The position numbers and the translations under genes were made by a program. This document shows, one piece after another, positions 1 through 8,920 of a DNA stretch of 64,000 bases (positions are counted from its first letter, which is position 1; each line of letters starts with the position of its first letter). The DNA is from Prevotella sp. Lineage in GTDB: Bacteria; Bacteroidota; Bacteroidia; Bacteroidales; Bacteroidaceae. The stretch is from the NCBI GenBank assembly GCA_022771625.1, contig JALFCW010000120.1, positions 1-64,000 on the forward strand, in the 5' to 3' direction. Below the pieces are notes generated by a model. The model did no database searches. It saw only the letters and a program-made list of their open reading frames with translations, and had not been told where the DNA came from.

Positions 1-1574
1 TCGTTGCCTGTATATTTCACGAAGTTCTTGATGAAACGTCCAGCGAGGTCCTTAGCCTTCTCCTCCCACTTGCAAGCGCAATCGTATGTGTCGCGTGGGT
101 CGAGGATAGCGGGATCCACTCCAGGAAGCTCTGTAGGAACAGTGAAGTTGAACAGAGGAATCTGCTTTGTAGGAGCGTTGTTGATAGAACCGTCGAGGAT
201 AGCGTCGATGATACCACGTGTATCCTTGATAGAGATACGCTTGCCAGTACCGTTCCAACCAGTGTTAACGAGGTAAGCCTTAGCACCGCTCTTTTCCATC
301 TTCTTCACGAGCTCCTCAGCATACTTTGTAGGATGCAACTCGAGGAATGCCTGTCCGAAGCAAGCTGAGAATGTAGGAGTAGGCTCAGTGATACCGCGCT
401 CTGTACCTGCCAACTTAGCTGTGAATCCAGAGAGGAAGTAGTACTTTGTCTGCTCAGGAGTCAAGATAGATACTGGAGGCAGTACTCCGAATGCGTCAGC
501 AGAGAGGAAGATCACCTGCTTGGCAGCGGGAGCGTGAGAGATAGGCTTAACGATGTTCTCGATGTGGTTGATAGGATAAGAAACGCGGGTGTTCTCAGTA
601 ACGCTCTTGTCTGCGAAGTCGATCTTGCCATCAGCAGCTACAGTAACGTTCTCGAGAAGAGCGTTACGCTTGATAGCGTTGTAGATATCGGGCTCGCTCT
701 CCTTGTCGAGGTTGATAACCTTGGCATAGCAGCCACCCTCGAAGTTGAACACACCATTGTCATCCCATCCGTGCTCGTCGTCACCGATGAGCAGACGCTT
801 CGGGTCGGTAGAAAGAGTAGTCTTACCTGTACCAGAGAGACCGAAGAAGATAGCGGTGTTCTCACCGTTCTTGTCGCAGTTGGCAGAGCAGTGCATTGAA
901 GCGATGCCCTTCAGCGGCAGGAAGTAGTTCATCATAGAGAACATACCCTTCTTCATCTCACCACCATACCATGTGTTGATGATAACCTGCTCCTTAGATG
1001 TAACGTTGAAGACAACAGCTGTCTCAGAGTTCAGGCCGAGCTCCTTGTAGTTCTCAACCTTAGCCTTAGAAGCATTGTAAACGATGAAGTCAGGCTCGAA
1101 GGCTGCGAGCTCCTCCTCAGAAGGACGGATGAACATGTTCTTTACGAAGTGAGCCTGCCATGCAACCTCAACGATGAAACGAACAGCCATACGAGTGTCC
1201 TTATTGGCACCGCAGAAACCATCTACTACATAGAGCTTCTTGTTAGAGAGCTCCTTCTTGGCGATCTCCTTAACGGCAGCCCAAGTCTCCTTTGTTACAG
1301 GCTTGTTGTCGTTCTTATATTCGTCAGATGTCCACCATACGGTGTCATGAGAGTTCTCATCGTCAACGATGAACTTATCCTTAGGTGAACGACCAGTATA
1401 AATACCAGTCATCACGTTGACAGCACCAAGCTCTGTCTCCTGGCCCTTGTCAAAACCTGTGAGGCTCTCCTGAGTCTCCTCTTCAAACAAAACTTCATAC
1501 GAAGGATTGTAAATCACTTCAGTAGTACCGGTAATACCGTACTTTTCCAAAACTGACTTGTCAAACTTTGCCAT
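1..1574 (-). CDS. pckA: Phosphoenolpyruvate carboxykinase (ATP), 3' end cut by window
   Basis: Interconverts oxaloacetate + ATP and phosphoenolpyruvate + CO2 + ADP in the cytoplasm; in succinate-producing Bacteroidales it mainly fixes CO2 from PEP. The frame begins [16 protein letters not shown] at 1574 and stays open to the window edge, giving about 524 residues. The family is usually about 535, so only some ten C-terminal residues are missing. The kinase-type nucleotide loop [11 protein letters not shown] lies near residue 245, and the downstream IGDDEHGW segment is the ATP-type PEPCK metal/phosphate region. The ATG is preceded by a good Bacteroidetes promoter. The gene is monocistronic here, because the upstream korB is followed by its own terminator. 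Identification is secure; only the C-terminus is unseen. Confidence 0.96.
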   Translation of the reverse strand, partial: MAKFDKSVLEKYGITGTTEVIYNPSYEVLFEEETQESLTGFDKGQETELGAVNVMTGIYTGRSPKDKFIVDDENSHDTVWWTSDEYKNDNKPVTKETWAAVKEIAKKELSNKKLYVVDGFCGANKDTRMAVRFIVEVAWQAHFVKNMFIRPSEEELAAFEPDFIVYNASKAKVENYKELGLNSETAVVFNVTSKEQVIINTWYGGEMKKGMFSMMNYFLPLKGIASMHCSANCDKNGENTAIFFGLSGTGKTTLSTDPKRLLIGDDEHGWDDNGVFNFEGGCYAKVINLDKESEPDIYNAIKRNALLENVTVAADGKIDFADKSVTENTRVSYPINHIENIVKPISHAPAAKQVIFLSADAFGVLPPVSILTPEQTKYYFLSGFTAKLAGTERGITEPTPTFSACFGQAFLELHPTKYAEELVKKMEKSGAKAYLVNTGWNGTGKRISIKDTRGIIDAILDGSINNAPTKQIPLFNFTVPTELPGVDPAILDPRDTYDCACKWEEKAKDLAGRFIKNFVKYTGN

Positions 1575-1635
1575 TTTTTTGTAAATCAATTATTATTGTG
1601 AATACTTATTTTTACCTTATTTTTCAAATTCGCCG

Positions 1636-1666
1636 CAAAGTTAGTAATAATTCCTCATATTCCAAA
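1636..1666 (-). promoter_or_regulatory. Promoter of pckA
   Basis: On the minus strand, TTTG (1666-1663) and TAACTTTG (1643-1636) are separated by 19 bp. This matches the Bacteroidetes sigma -33/-7 consensus, about 60 bp before the pckA ATG. Confidence 0.7.
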
Positions 1667-1709
1667 GAATTATCCAAAGAATTTTCTTCTTAGTAATTCT
1701 TTTTAGGTT

Positions 1710-1790
1710 AAAGTATTAAAAAAAACATGGTTTTGAAACCATTTTGCAATTTTCACTTTGCAAAAAGATAGATTCAAAACCATGTTTTAT
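1710..1790 (-). terminator. Rho-independent terminator after korB
   Basis: The arms at 1722-1736 and 1772-1786 are complementary over 15 bp (AAAACATGGTTTTGA type) and are followed on the minus strand by a T-rich run. It lies just downstream of the korB stop codon and separates the korAB operon from pckA. Confidence 0.75.
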
Positions 1791-1800
1791 ATGTAAAGGA

Positions 1801-2805
1801 CTACTTCACTTCCCATGTGTCGTTGGTCTCGAGAAGTTCCATAAAGTTATGGTATTTCTTCTGAGCCTTCACATCCTCTATCTGCTGCTGAACGGCATCG
1901 TCGTATGTCGGAGCCTCAACATCGCGGATGACACCAAGTGCTACTGGGAATCCGTGCTCGTTGTCCATCATCGCAAGTTTCAACTGCAGAGTGTTGTCCT
2001 CACAGTGGGCATCGTGAACGAGTATATCCTTCTCTGTGATTCCGTTCTCACCGATTTTCACTACCTTCAATCCGAATCCTTCCTGCACGAGTCCGTATTC
2101 GTTATTCTCACCAAAGATGAGGGGCTGGCCGTGCTTTACGTAGATGGCGTTCTTCTTACGTCCCTCCTTATTATATATTGGGTCGTAGCAACCATTATTG
2201 AAGATAACGCAGTTCTGCAGGATCTCGCATACGGCAGCACCCTTGTGCTTATAGGCAGCCTTCAGGATTTCCACTGTCTCGGGAGCGTCTGTAGCCACCG
2301 AGCGGGCAAAGAAGTGTCCGCGTGCACCGAAGCAAAGCTCTGCCGGGCGGAAGGGATCCTCAACTGTTCCGTAGGGACTTGACTTGCTGACGAAACCACG
2401 TGGACTCGTAGGCGAGTACTGTCCTTTGGTAAGACCGTATATTCTGTTATTGAGCAGAATCATGTTGAGGTCGATGTTACGACGCATGGCATGTATAAAG
2501 TGGTTACCACCGATAGCCAGCCCGTCACCGTCACCGCTAATCTGCCAAACAGTGAGTTTGGGGTTTGCCACCTTAGCGCCAGTGGCGATAGCTGCTGCAC
2601 GACCGTGTATTGTCTGCATAGCGTATGTATTGACGTAATAAGGGAGTCGGCTTGAACATCCAATACCCGATATCACTGCCGTCTCGTATGGTGCCACGCC
2701 ACATTCTGCCATAGCCTTGTGGAGTGAAGCAAGGAAAAAGTGGTCGCCGCATCCAGGGCACCAGCGTGGCTGGCCTTTCTTAAAATCGGAAGCTGTATAT
2801 TCCAT
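1801..2805 (-). CDS. korB: 2-oxoglutarate (2-oxoacid):ferredoxin oxidoreductase, beta subunit
   Basis: Thiamine-diphosphate-binding subunit of the CoA-dependent, ferredoxin-linked 2-oxoacid oxidoreductase, which interconverts 2-oxoglutarate and succinyl-CoA or a related 2-oxoacid/acyl-CoA pair. 334 residues, normal for the family. The RWCPGCGDH segment lies at residues 14-22, and the TPP/Mg motif runs from GDGDG (91-95) to NN (119-120). The gene follows korA on the same strand with a 22-bp gap and is closed by a hairpin terminator, so the two form an operon. No separate ferredoxin-type delta subunit is present. The substrate (2-oxoglutarate rather than another 2-oxoacid) is inferred from the usual Bacteroidales annotation of this arrangement, not from a diagnostic residue. 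Confidence 0.9.
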   Translation of the reverse strand: MEYTASDFKKGQPRWCPGCGDHFFLASLHKAMAECGVAPYETAVISGIGCSSRLPYYVNTYAMQTIHGRAAAIATGAKVANPKLTVWQISGDGDGLAIGGNHFIHAMRRNIDLNMILLNNRIYGLTKGQYSPTSPRGFVSKSSPYGTVEDPFRPAELCFGARGHFFARSVATDAPETVEILKAAYKHKGAAVCEILQNCVIFNNGCYDPIYNKEGRKKNAIYVKHGQPLIFGENNEYGLVQEGFGLKVVKIGENGITEKDILVHDAHCEDNTLQLKLAMMDNEHGFPVALGVIRDVEAPTYDDAVQQQIEDVKAQKKYHNFMELLETNDTWEVK

Positions 2806-2827
2806 AATTGTCTATTCTTTAAAATTA

Positions 2828-4678
2828 TTATTTTTCAAGTATCTGGGCAAATGCCGACGTCAATTCTGCGACTACAAATGGCTGTCCCTTAACTTCATTA
2901 TACTGATATGGTACGAATCCATCTACCTTAGAGCGCAGATAAGCGGCAAACTGTCCGAGGTTCTGCTCTGCCACTACCACCTTATTATATTTTAGGAGCA
3001 CCTCTGCAGTGTTCTTTGGCAGCGGATTGATATACTTGAACTGTGCGAGAGCCACCTTCTTACCCTGCTTCTGCAACTCTTCCATTGCTGAATAGAGATG
3101 TCCGAAAGTACTACCGAATCCTACGATGAGCAAATCGGCATCATCCTTGTCGCCCAACACCTCTACATCGGGTACTGGAATATTGGCAACCTTCTCTGCC
3201 CTCAACTTACACATGATATTGTGGTTTTCAGGCTCAGTAGAGATAGCGCCTGTCTTTCCGTCCTTCTCCAAGCCACCGAGGATATGTGTATATCCTTCCT
3301 GTCCAGGCACTGCCCAATAGCGCACCTTCGTTTCGGGATCGCGCTCGTATGGAGTGTAATTGCCTTTCTGCTCGGGAGTGACATAATGAGGTTTGATGGC
3401 GTCGAGACCCTCTATTGTAGGCAATTTCCATGCAGCCGAACCGTTTGCAATGAAGGCATCGGTGAGCAGGATGACCGGAGTGAGGTGCTCAACCGCAATC
3501 TTCGAAGCCTGATATGCTGCGTCAAAACAATCGGTAGGACTCAAGGCGGCAACAACTGGCATTGGGCTCTCACCGTTTCGTCCGTAGAGTGCCTGCAAAA
3601 GGTCGGTCTGCTCACTCTTGGTGGGAAGTCCGGTTGACGGACCGCCACGCTGCACGTCAATCACAACCAATGGCAACTCGTCGATGACGGCGAGGTTCAA
3701 AGCCTCTGACTTCAGACAGATACCAGGACCTGATGTTGAAGTGACAGCCAGTGCACCGGCAAATGATGCGCCCACGGCACTTGCACATCCTGAGATTTCG
3801 TCCTCACACTGCACTGTGATTACTCCGCATGACTTGTGCTTGGAGAGTTCGTGCAGAATATCAGTGGCAGGAGTAATAGGATAAGAACCGAGATAGAGTT
3901 GCATACCGGCCTTTTCAGCAGCGGCAATAAGTCCATAGGCAGTAGCCTTGTTGCCGGTGATATCCATATAGCGTCCCTTCTCCTTCGAAGTGGATTCTAT
4001 TCTGTATGTAGCAGGTACAGAGGCATGGGTGTTATGACCGTAGTCGAATCCTGCCTGCACCACCTTGATATTGTTCTCTGCTATCTGTGGCTTCTTGGCG
4101 AATTTATCGCGAAGGAAGTTGGCAACAAGCTCAAGGTCGCGATTGAAGAGCCAGCATACAATTCCAAGGGCAAACATATTGCGGCACTTAAGCACCGACT
4201 TGTTGTCCATACCACTGTCGGCAAGGCAGTCCTTAACCATTGTTGTCAACGGGCACTGCACTACGCGATCCGGGTCAATACCCATCTCGCCGAGATAATC
4301 CTCACTCTTGAACTGGGCCTTCTCCAAGTCTTTCGGACCGAAACTGTCAGTGTCGATGATAATAGTGGCCTGAGGCTTGGCATACTTGTACTGAGTCTTG
4401 AGCGCTGCGGCATTCATAGCCACCAGCACATCACACTTGTCACCCGGCGTGAACACCTTTCCCGCACCAATGTGCACCTGGAATCCCGACACACCAGTGA
4501 GCGAGCCTTGCGGGGCGCGGATGTCTGCCGGATAATCCGGGAAAGTAGAAATTCCATTACCCACAGTGGCTGACACTGTAGAGAAAATGTTTCCGGCCAA
4601 CTGCATTCCGTCGCCGGAGTCACCTGAGAAGCGGACAACTACCTGATCCAACTCCTTAACTTCTAATTTTTCTGCCAT
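2828..4678 (-). CDS. korA: 2-oxoglutarate (2-oxoacid):ferredoxin oxidoreductase, alpha subunit (gamma-alpha fusion)
   Basis: Large subunit pairing with KorB. The N-terminal ~190 residues are the gamma domain (VVRFSGDSGDGMQLAG near the start), followed by the alpha pyrimidine-binding and transketolase-C-like domains (LGSYPITPATDILHEL, then VQCEDEISGCASAVGAS). At 616 residues it has the length of fused gamma-alpha proteins. I start at MAEKLEV (4678); a frame-compatible Met 7 codons upstream (4699) adds residues not expected in the family. Upstream (4700-4838) there is no textbook TAnnTTTG box. It is the first gene of the korAB operon. Confidence 0.9.
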   Translation of the reverse strand: MAEKLEVKELDQVVVRFSGDSGDGMQLAGNIFSTVSATVGNGISTFPDYPADIRAPQGSLTGVSGFQVHIGAGKVFTPGDKCDVLVAMNAAALKTQYKYAKPQATIIIDTDSFGPKDLEKAQFKSEDYLGEMGIDPDRVVQCPLTTMVKDCLADSGMDNKSVLKCRNMFALGIVCWLFNRDLELVANFLRDKFAKKPQIAENNIKVVQAGFDYGHNTHASVPATYRIESTSKEKGRYMDITGNKATAYGLIAAAEKAGMQLYLGSYPITPATDILHELSKHKSCGVITVQCEDEISGCASAVGASFAGALAVTSTSGPGICLKSEALNLAVIDELPLVVIDVQRGGPSTGLPTKSEQTDLLQALYGRNGESPMPVVAALSPTDCFDAAYQASKIAVEHLTPVILLTDAFIANGSAAWKLPTIEGLDAIKPHYVTPEQKGNYTPYERDPETKVRYWAVPGQEGYTHILGGLEKDGKTGAISTEPENHNIMCKLRAEKVANIPVPDVEVLGDKDDADLLIVGFGSTFGHLYSAMEELQKQGKKVALAQFKYINPLPKNTAEVLLKYNKVVVAEQNLGQFAAYLRSKVDGFVPYQYNEVKGQPFVVAELTSAFAQILEK

Positions 4679-4838
4679 AATATGCTTATTTAATCTCAAA
4701 ATTCATTTTTCGACTGCAAATATCGCAACTTTTTTCGAAACTACCAAATAATTAGCCGGTTTTCTTGTAAAAACGACACAAATAACTGATTTATAACAAC
4801 TAACTTTGCACTTTTATGCTATTATTGCCTGTTTTGTG

Positions 4839-6818
4839 TCATTTTGCCAACTTGGTAGCCCTTATAAAATATACTATCAGGAGAATGTATGCCACAAGCG
4901 ACAATATCTCCGACAATGGGGATGCCCACCATGACTCATAATCGAACACAACGCCTCCAAATCTCAGCAATGCGCTCACCACTCCCATCAAGGCTCCACC
5001 GGCTATGAATCCCGAAGCTATGAGATTTCCCTTTTCGCCGCGCTCCTTGTTGACATCTTCATTCTTTGAGCGTGTGGTGACATACCAATTGATGGCTCCA
5101 CCCACGAGAAGAGGTATATTAAGTTCCATGGGAATGAACATACCGAGGGCGAAGGCCAGTGCCGGCACCTTGAAAATAGTGAGCACGATAGCAATCACAG
5201 CTCCGATGGCATACAGCAACCATGGAGCACCAATACCATTCATCAGCGGGTCGATAACTGCCGCCATGGCATTAGCCTGAGGCGCAGCCAACTGTCCCGA
5301 AGCAAATCCGTAGGTCTCATTGAGCAACATCATCACTCCACCCACTGTGGCTGCCGACACCAATGTACCGAGGAATTTCCATGTCTCCTGCTTCTTGGGA
5401 GTAGTGCCGAGCCAATAGCCTATCTTAAGATCGGTGACGAATGAGCCTGCCATCGAGAGAGCTGTACATACCACACCTCCCATTATCAACGCAGCCACCA
5501 TACCGCCAGTGCCTTTCAGCCCCACTGCCACCATAACCACCGATGCCAATATCAAAGTCATGAGGGTCATTCCCGACACAGGGTTCGACCCTACAATGGC
5601 TATGGCATTTGCCGCAACAGTAGTAAACAGGAATGCAATCACCGCTACAAGCAATATGGCAACAACGGCAAAGAGCAAATTGCCTTCCATCACTCCCCAC
5701 CAGAAGAAGAGAAACGTGATGGCAATGGTAATGATAGTGCCTATTGCTATCACCTTAAACGAGATGTCGCGCTGTGTGCGCACCTGCACCTTGGCGTCGC
5801 CGCCCTTACCTTTCATTTCTTTCGTGGCAAGCGACACGGCACTCTTGATGATGCCCCACGACTTGATGATACCTATGATTCCCGCCATGGCAATGCCACC
5901 GATACCTATACTCTTGCCATAACAGCGGAAAATTTCCTCAGGCGACATTGCTCTCACGACAGTACTGATTGTCGGGTCCCACTGGTTGAGCACTTGGTCG
6001 CCGAAGATAAGTGCCATTCCCGGAACAATCACCCACCATACCGCCAATGATCCAAGACAGATGATAAAGGCATATTTCAGTCCAATGATATATCCCAATC
6101 CGAACACAGCTGCTCCAGTATTCACCTTGAACACAAGTTTTGCCTTCTCGGCAATATCCTCGCCGAGTGCACAGAATCTGGTTGTAAAGTTCTCGTTCCA
6201 CCATCCGAATGTGGCAACTATAAAGTCATACAATCCTCCCACAAGTCCGGCTATAAGCAGAGGTTTTGCCTGACTGCCACCTTTCTGTCCGCTCACGAGC
6301 ACCTGTGTAGTGGCAGTGGCTTCGGGGAAAGGATATTTTCCGTGCATGTCGCTCACGAAATATTTTCTGAAGGGGATAAGGAACAATATTCCGATGATAC
6401 CACCCAACAGTGATGATATGAATATCTTCATAAACGATGCACTCATCTCGGGATATTTCGCCTGCAGGATATATATGGCAGGGAGAGTGAAGATAGCTCC
6501 AGCCACTACGGCTCCCGAACAGGCTCCGATACTTTGTATGATGACATTCTCAGCCAATCCGTCCTTGCGCTTTGCCGCCGTGGATACTCCCACGGCAATA
6601 ATGGCGATAGGAATGGCAGCCTCAAACACCTGTCCAACCTTCAGTCCAAGGTATGCTGCGGCAGCCGAGAACAGCATTGCCATAAGCACACCCCATGTCA
6701 CCGACCAACCGTTCACTTCGGCGTATGTCCTCTGCGGACTCATCACCGGTTCATATTTCTCTCCCTCCTTCAGTTCCCGAAATGCGTTGTCGGGCAAAAT
6801 AATCTTTTCTTCTTCCAT
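4839..6818 (-). CDS. OPT-family oligopeptide transporter
   Basis: Inner-membrane transporter of the OPT superfamily (peptides, or metal-chelate in the YSL branch). 659 residues, almost entirely hydrophobic, with roughly 14-16 membrane segments. The N-terminus (NGWSVTWGVLMAMLFSAAAAYLGLK) and the central SSLLGGIIGILFLIPFRKYFV and GSNPVSGMTLMTL stretches are typical of bacterial OPT proteins. It is separated from the C_GCAxxG_C_C gene by only 28 bp on the same strand, so it may be co-transcribed with it. The substrate cannot be told from sequence. The only substantial soluble part is the short N-terminal tail. Confidence 0.9.
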   Translation of the reverse strand: MEEEKIILPDNAFRELKEGEKYEPVMSPQRTYAEVNGWSVTWGVLMAMLFSAAAAYLGLKVGQVFEAAIPIAIIAVGVSTAAKRKDGLAENVIIQSIGACSGAVVAGAIFTLPAIYILQAKYPEMSASFMKIFISSLLGGIIGILFLIPFRKYFVSDMHGKYPFPEATATTQVLVSGQKGGSQAKPLLIAGLVGGLYDFIVATFGWWNENFTTRFCALGEDIAEKAKLVFKVNTGAAVFGLGYIIGLKYAFIICLGSLAVWWVIVPGMALIFGDQVLNQWDPTISTVVRAMSPEEIFRCYGKSIGIGGIAMAGIIGIIKSWGIIKSAVSLATKEMKGKGGDAKVQVRTQRDISFKVIAIGTIITIAITFLFFWWGVMEGNLLFAVVAILLVAVIAFLFTTVAANAIAIVGSNPVSGMTLMTLILASVVMVAVGLKGTGGMVAALIMGGVVCTALSMAGSFVTDLKIGYWLGTTPKKQETWKFLGTLVSAATVGGVMMLLNETYGFASGQLAAPQANAMAAVIDPLMNGIGAPWLLYAIGAVIAIVLTIFKVPALAFALGMFIPMELNIPLLVGGAINWYVTTRSKNEDVNKERGEKGNLIASGFIAGGALMGVVSALLRFGGVVFDYESWWASPLSEILSLVAYILLIVYFIRATKLAK

Positions 6819-6846
6819 TGAAATTTAATATATTGCAAAAGAATTC

Positions 6847-7323
6847 CTAATTTCTAATTTCATTATAGTATTCCCCAAATATTTTCGCACATGTAATAAC
6901 TTGGTTTAGGCAAGGGCGCGACTTGTAGTATTCTGCCGTGCGTTCCGAAGCCTCGTATGTCAGTGGAGTGTCCTTCTTCAACTGCAGCAGTTCCGAGCAG
7001 ATAATCGTACCGTATATCTTCTGAAAACGGTTCACCAACTCCTGCACCACCTTATAGTTAGCCGACTTACCCTCGCGGTCGTTGGCGTCGGTCGAACCGC
7101 ACTCCATTCCAGCCAGAATAGCCATCCCAGCCACTGCGCCGCAAGTAAGCCTAAGTCTACCCATACCTCCGCCCATACCAGCGCTCAATTTCAGAGCTTG
7201 TTCCTCGGTATATCCATACAGGTCAGCATAAGCAGCCACAACAGCCTGTGCACAATTAAAACCCTTGACGAAGTATTCCTCCGCCCTTTTCATTCTTTCT
7301 TTTACGTCAATTTTCTCGTCCAT
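6847..7323 (-). CDS. C_GCAxxG_C_C family redox-type protein
   Basis: 158-residue cytoplasmic protein of the C_GCAxxG_C_C family (a cysteine-pattern family of unknown detailed function). The diagnostic cysteines are visible: FNCAQAVVA near residue 24, then AGMGGGMGRLRLTCGAVAGM around residues 48-67, a C in the middle (MECGS) and ICSELL / PCLNQVITCA toward the C-terminus. Such proteins are often found beside transporters or redox genes; here the next gene down is the OPT transporter. It has its own promoter in the 7324-7640 divergent region. Function is unassigned. Confidence 0.85.
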   Translation of the reverse strand: MDEKIDVKERMKRAEEYFVKGFNCAQAVVAAYADLYGYTEEQALKLSAGMGGGMGRLRLTCGAVAGMAILAGMECGSTDANDREGKSANYKVVQELVNRFQKIYGTIICSELLQLKKDTPLTYEASERTAEYYKSRPCLNQVITCAKIFGEYYNEIRN

Positions 7324-7640
7324 ATATTATATTAATGTATATTTTCGCCGCAAAATTACCACATTTTGTTGAATTAACAAAGGAAAAGGCAGAATATTTA
7401 TTAATTCGGACTTTTTTTCACATTACAATCAGCCTCACATATCTCACGGAATGACTATACTCATACCTCCTTTCGCTAGAAAAACAATATGGATTTACGT
7501 GCATTGCACATTAGCACAACATCATATTCACAGACTGGCAAAGATTATGTATAAACAAAAGGATAGAAATTCCGCCAAACGTTTGGAGGTTCCAGATTTT
7601 CTTTGTAACTTTGCCGCCAAAGAAATAAATACATACGCTT
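7324..7640. promoter_or_regulatory. Divergent intergenic region with two Bacteroidetes promoters
   Basis: 317 bp with no convincing gene. Minus strand: TTTG (7381-7378), 19 bp, TAATTTTG (7358-7351) for the C_GCAxxG_C_C gene. Plus strand: TTTG (7582-7585), 20 bp, TAACTTTG (7606-7613) for the Rpn-type nuclease at 7641. Nothing else was recognised in between. Confidence 0.7.
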
Positions 7641-8537
7641 ATGGAAGTGAACAACAAATACATACGTTTTGACTGGGCAGTGAAGCGAATGTTGCGCGAT
7701 AAGGCCAACTTCGCCGTTCTGGAAGGACTGATAACTGTTCTTACAGGCGAGGTCGTGAAGATAGAGGAACTGCTTGAGAGCGAGGGTAATCAAGAAAGTT
7801 CCAGCGACAAATTCAACCGTGTTGATATCAAGGCTAAGAACGTAAAAGGGGAAATTATAATTGTTGAGGTGCAACTTACCCGCCAGTTGTATTTCCTTCA
7901 GCGAATGTTATACGGCGTATCGAAAGCCATCACAGAACATATAGACATTGGTCAGAAATATGACGAGGTGAAGAAGGTGTATTCTATCAACATCCTCTAT
8001 TTTGACCTTGGCAAAGGCAGCGACTACCTATATCATGGCAAGACTGTCTTCACCGGTGTCCATACCAACGATTTGTTGGAGGTAAATACCAAGGAGGCAA
8101 AAGAGCTACGTATGCGTGTGCCCCAAGATATATTCCCTGAGTATTACATCATCCGCGTTAACGAATTCAACAGCGTGGCCACCACCCCGATAGAGGAATG
8201 GCTCGACTATCTGAAGAACAACCGCATCAAGGACGACACCTCTACGCCTGGTCTTAAGGAAGCGCGCCAGAAGCTTCTCTATATGACGATGAGCGACAAG
8301 GAACGCCGGGCTTATGATGAGCACATGGACGACATCATGGTACAGAACGACGTGCTTGACACCGCAAAAATGGAAGGGCGTGCTGAAGGACGTGCCGAAG
8401 GACGTGCCGAAGGGCGTGCTGAAGGGCGTGCTGAAGGCATTATGTTAACAGCCAAAAATTTAAAGACAATGGGGTTAAGTATTCCCGATATTATAAAGGC
8501 GACAGGCCTGTCGGAAGAAGATATAATGAAGCTGTAG
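7641..8537 (+). CDS. Rpn/PD-(D/E)XK nuclease family protein (PDDEXK_2 type)
   Basis: 298 residues. Members of this family are annotated as Rpn-type recombination-promoting nucleases or 'putative transposases', but are PD-(D/E)XK endonuclease-like. The N-terminus (YIRFDWAVKRMLRDKANFAVLEG) is typical. The core FNRVDIKAKNVKGEIIIVEVQLTRQ (about residues 57-82) supplies the D and E-x-Q of the nuclease fold. A low-complexity stretch of five EGRA units (about residues 245-264) precedes a C-terminal helix (GLSIPDIIKATGLSEEDIMKL) of the type seen in Rpn homologues. It is monocistronic, with its own promoter and terminator. No inverted repeats suggest that it is itself a transposon. Confidence 0.85.
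   Translation: MEVNNKYIRFDWAVKRMLRDKANFAVLEGLITVLTGEVVKIEELLESEGNQESSSDKFNRVDIKAKNVKGEIIIVEVQLTRQLYFLQRMLYGVSKAITEHIDIGQKYDEVKKVYSINILYFDLGKGSDYLYHGKTVFTGVHTNDLLEVNTKEAKELRMRVPQDIFPEYYIIRVNEFNSVATTPIEEWLDYLKNNRIKDDTSTPGLKEARQKLLYMTMSDKERRAYDEHMDDIMVQNDVLDTAKMEGRAEGRAEGRAEGRAEGRAEGIMLTAKNLKTMGLSIPDIIKATGLSEEDIMKL
8373..8432 (+). repeat. 12-bp coding microsatellite, five EGRA units
   Basis: Five in-frame 12-bp units (GAAGGGCGTGCT and close variants) inside the Rpn-type gene. Length changes would add or remove four-residue blocks without breaking the frame. Confidence 0.9.
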
Positions 8538-8565
8538 TATTAGCTGAATAATAAAAGACATATAG

Positions 8566-8597
8566 TCCCGCAGGGGTTTATACCTTGCGGGATTTTG
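8566..8597 (+). terminator. Terminator after the Rpn-type nuclease
   Basis: The arms 8566-8575 and 8583-8592 (CCCGCAGG/CCTTGCGGG type, one mismatch) are followed by ATTTT, 28 bp after the stop codon. Confidence 0.7.
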
Positions 8598-8652
8598 GTA
8601 TATGCATAAACTCAGGCGGATTGTATTTATCTCACCAAAGTGTCTGTTTTAT

Positions 8653-8736
8653 ATTCCGCAGTGCGGTATGTACGTTCCGCAGTGGCGAATGTACGTTCCG
8701 CAGTGCGGAATATACGTTCCCCACTGCGGAACATAA
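8653..8736. repeat. Four 21-bp tandem units, each with a palindrome
   Basis: Units start at 8653, 8674, 8695 and 8716. The core of the best unit is TTCCGCAGTGCGGAA, a perfect 7-bp inverted repeat around one G; the other units are slightly degenerate. The repeat lies in the 383-bp gap between the Rpn-type gene and miaB, where no gene was recognised. Confidence 0.85.
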
Positions 8737-8864
8737 CTCAAAAGCTATATCCTTATAAATTCATAACGGGTTTTATTGATAAATGACTACAGTTATAACA
8801 TAAACATTCATAAACCGCAAGATGATAGTATAAGAACAGTTTGTTATGTTTTTCGACGTATTTC

Positions 8865-8895
8865 TTTGTTGTTTCATTTTTTATTTGTAACTTTG
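8865..8895 (+). promoter_or_regulatory. Promoter of miaB
   Basis: TTTG (8865-8868), 19 bp, TAACTTTG (8888-8895), 25 bp before the ATG. Confidence 0.75.
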
Positions 8896-8920
8896 CAGCC
8901 CATATAAGGAAATAATAATA

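Noticed and set aside
1744..2382. Long plus-strand frame opposite korB
   Set aside because: Antisense shadow of a well-conserved gene; no family features.
4801..4808. Plus-strand TAACTTTG promoter box downstream of the OPT gene
   Set aside because: No TTTG at the -33 distance and no gene or hairpin RNA on that strand; likely chance in AT-rich DNA.
7641..8537. Rpn-type gene as a transposase of an insertion sequence
   Set aside because: No terminal inverted repeats or target duplications around it; the family is nuclease-like despite the common name.
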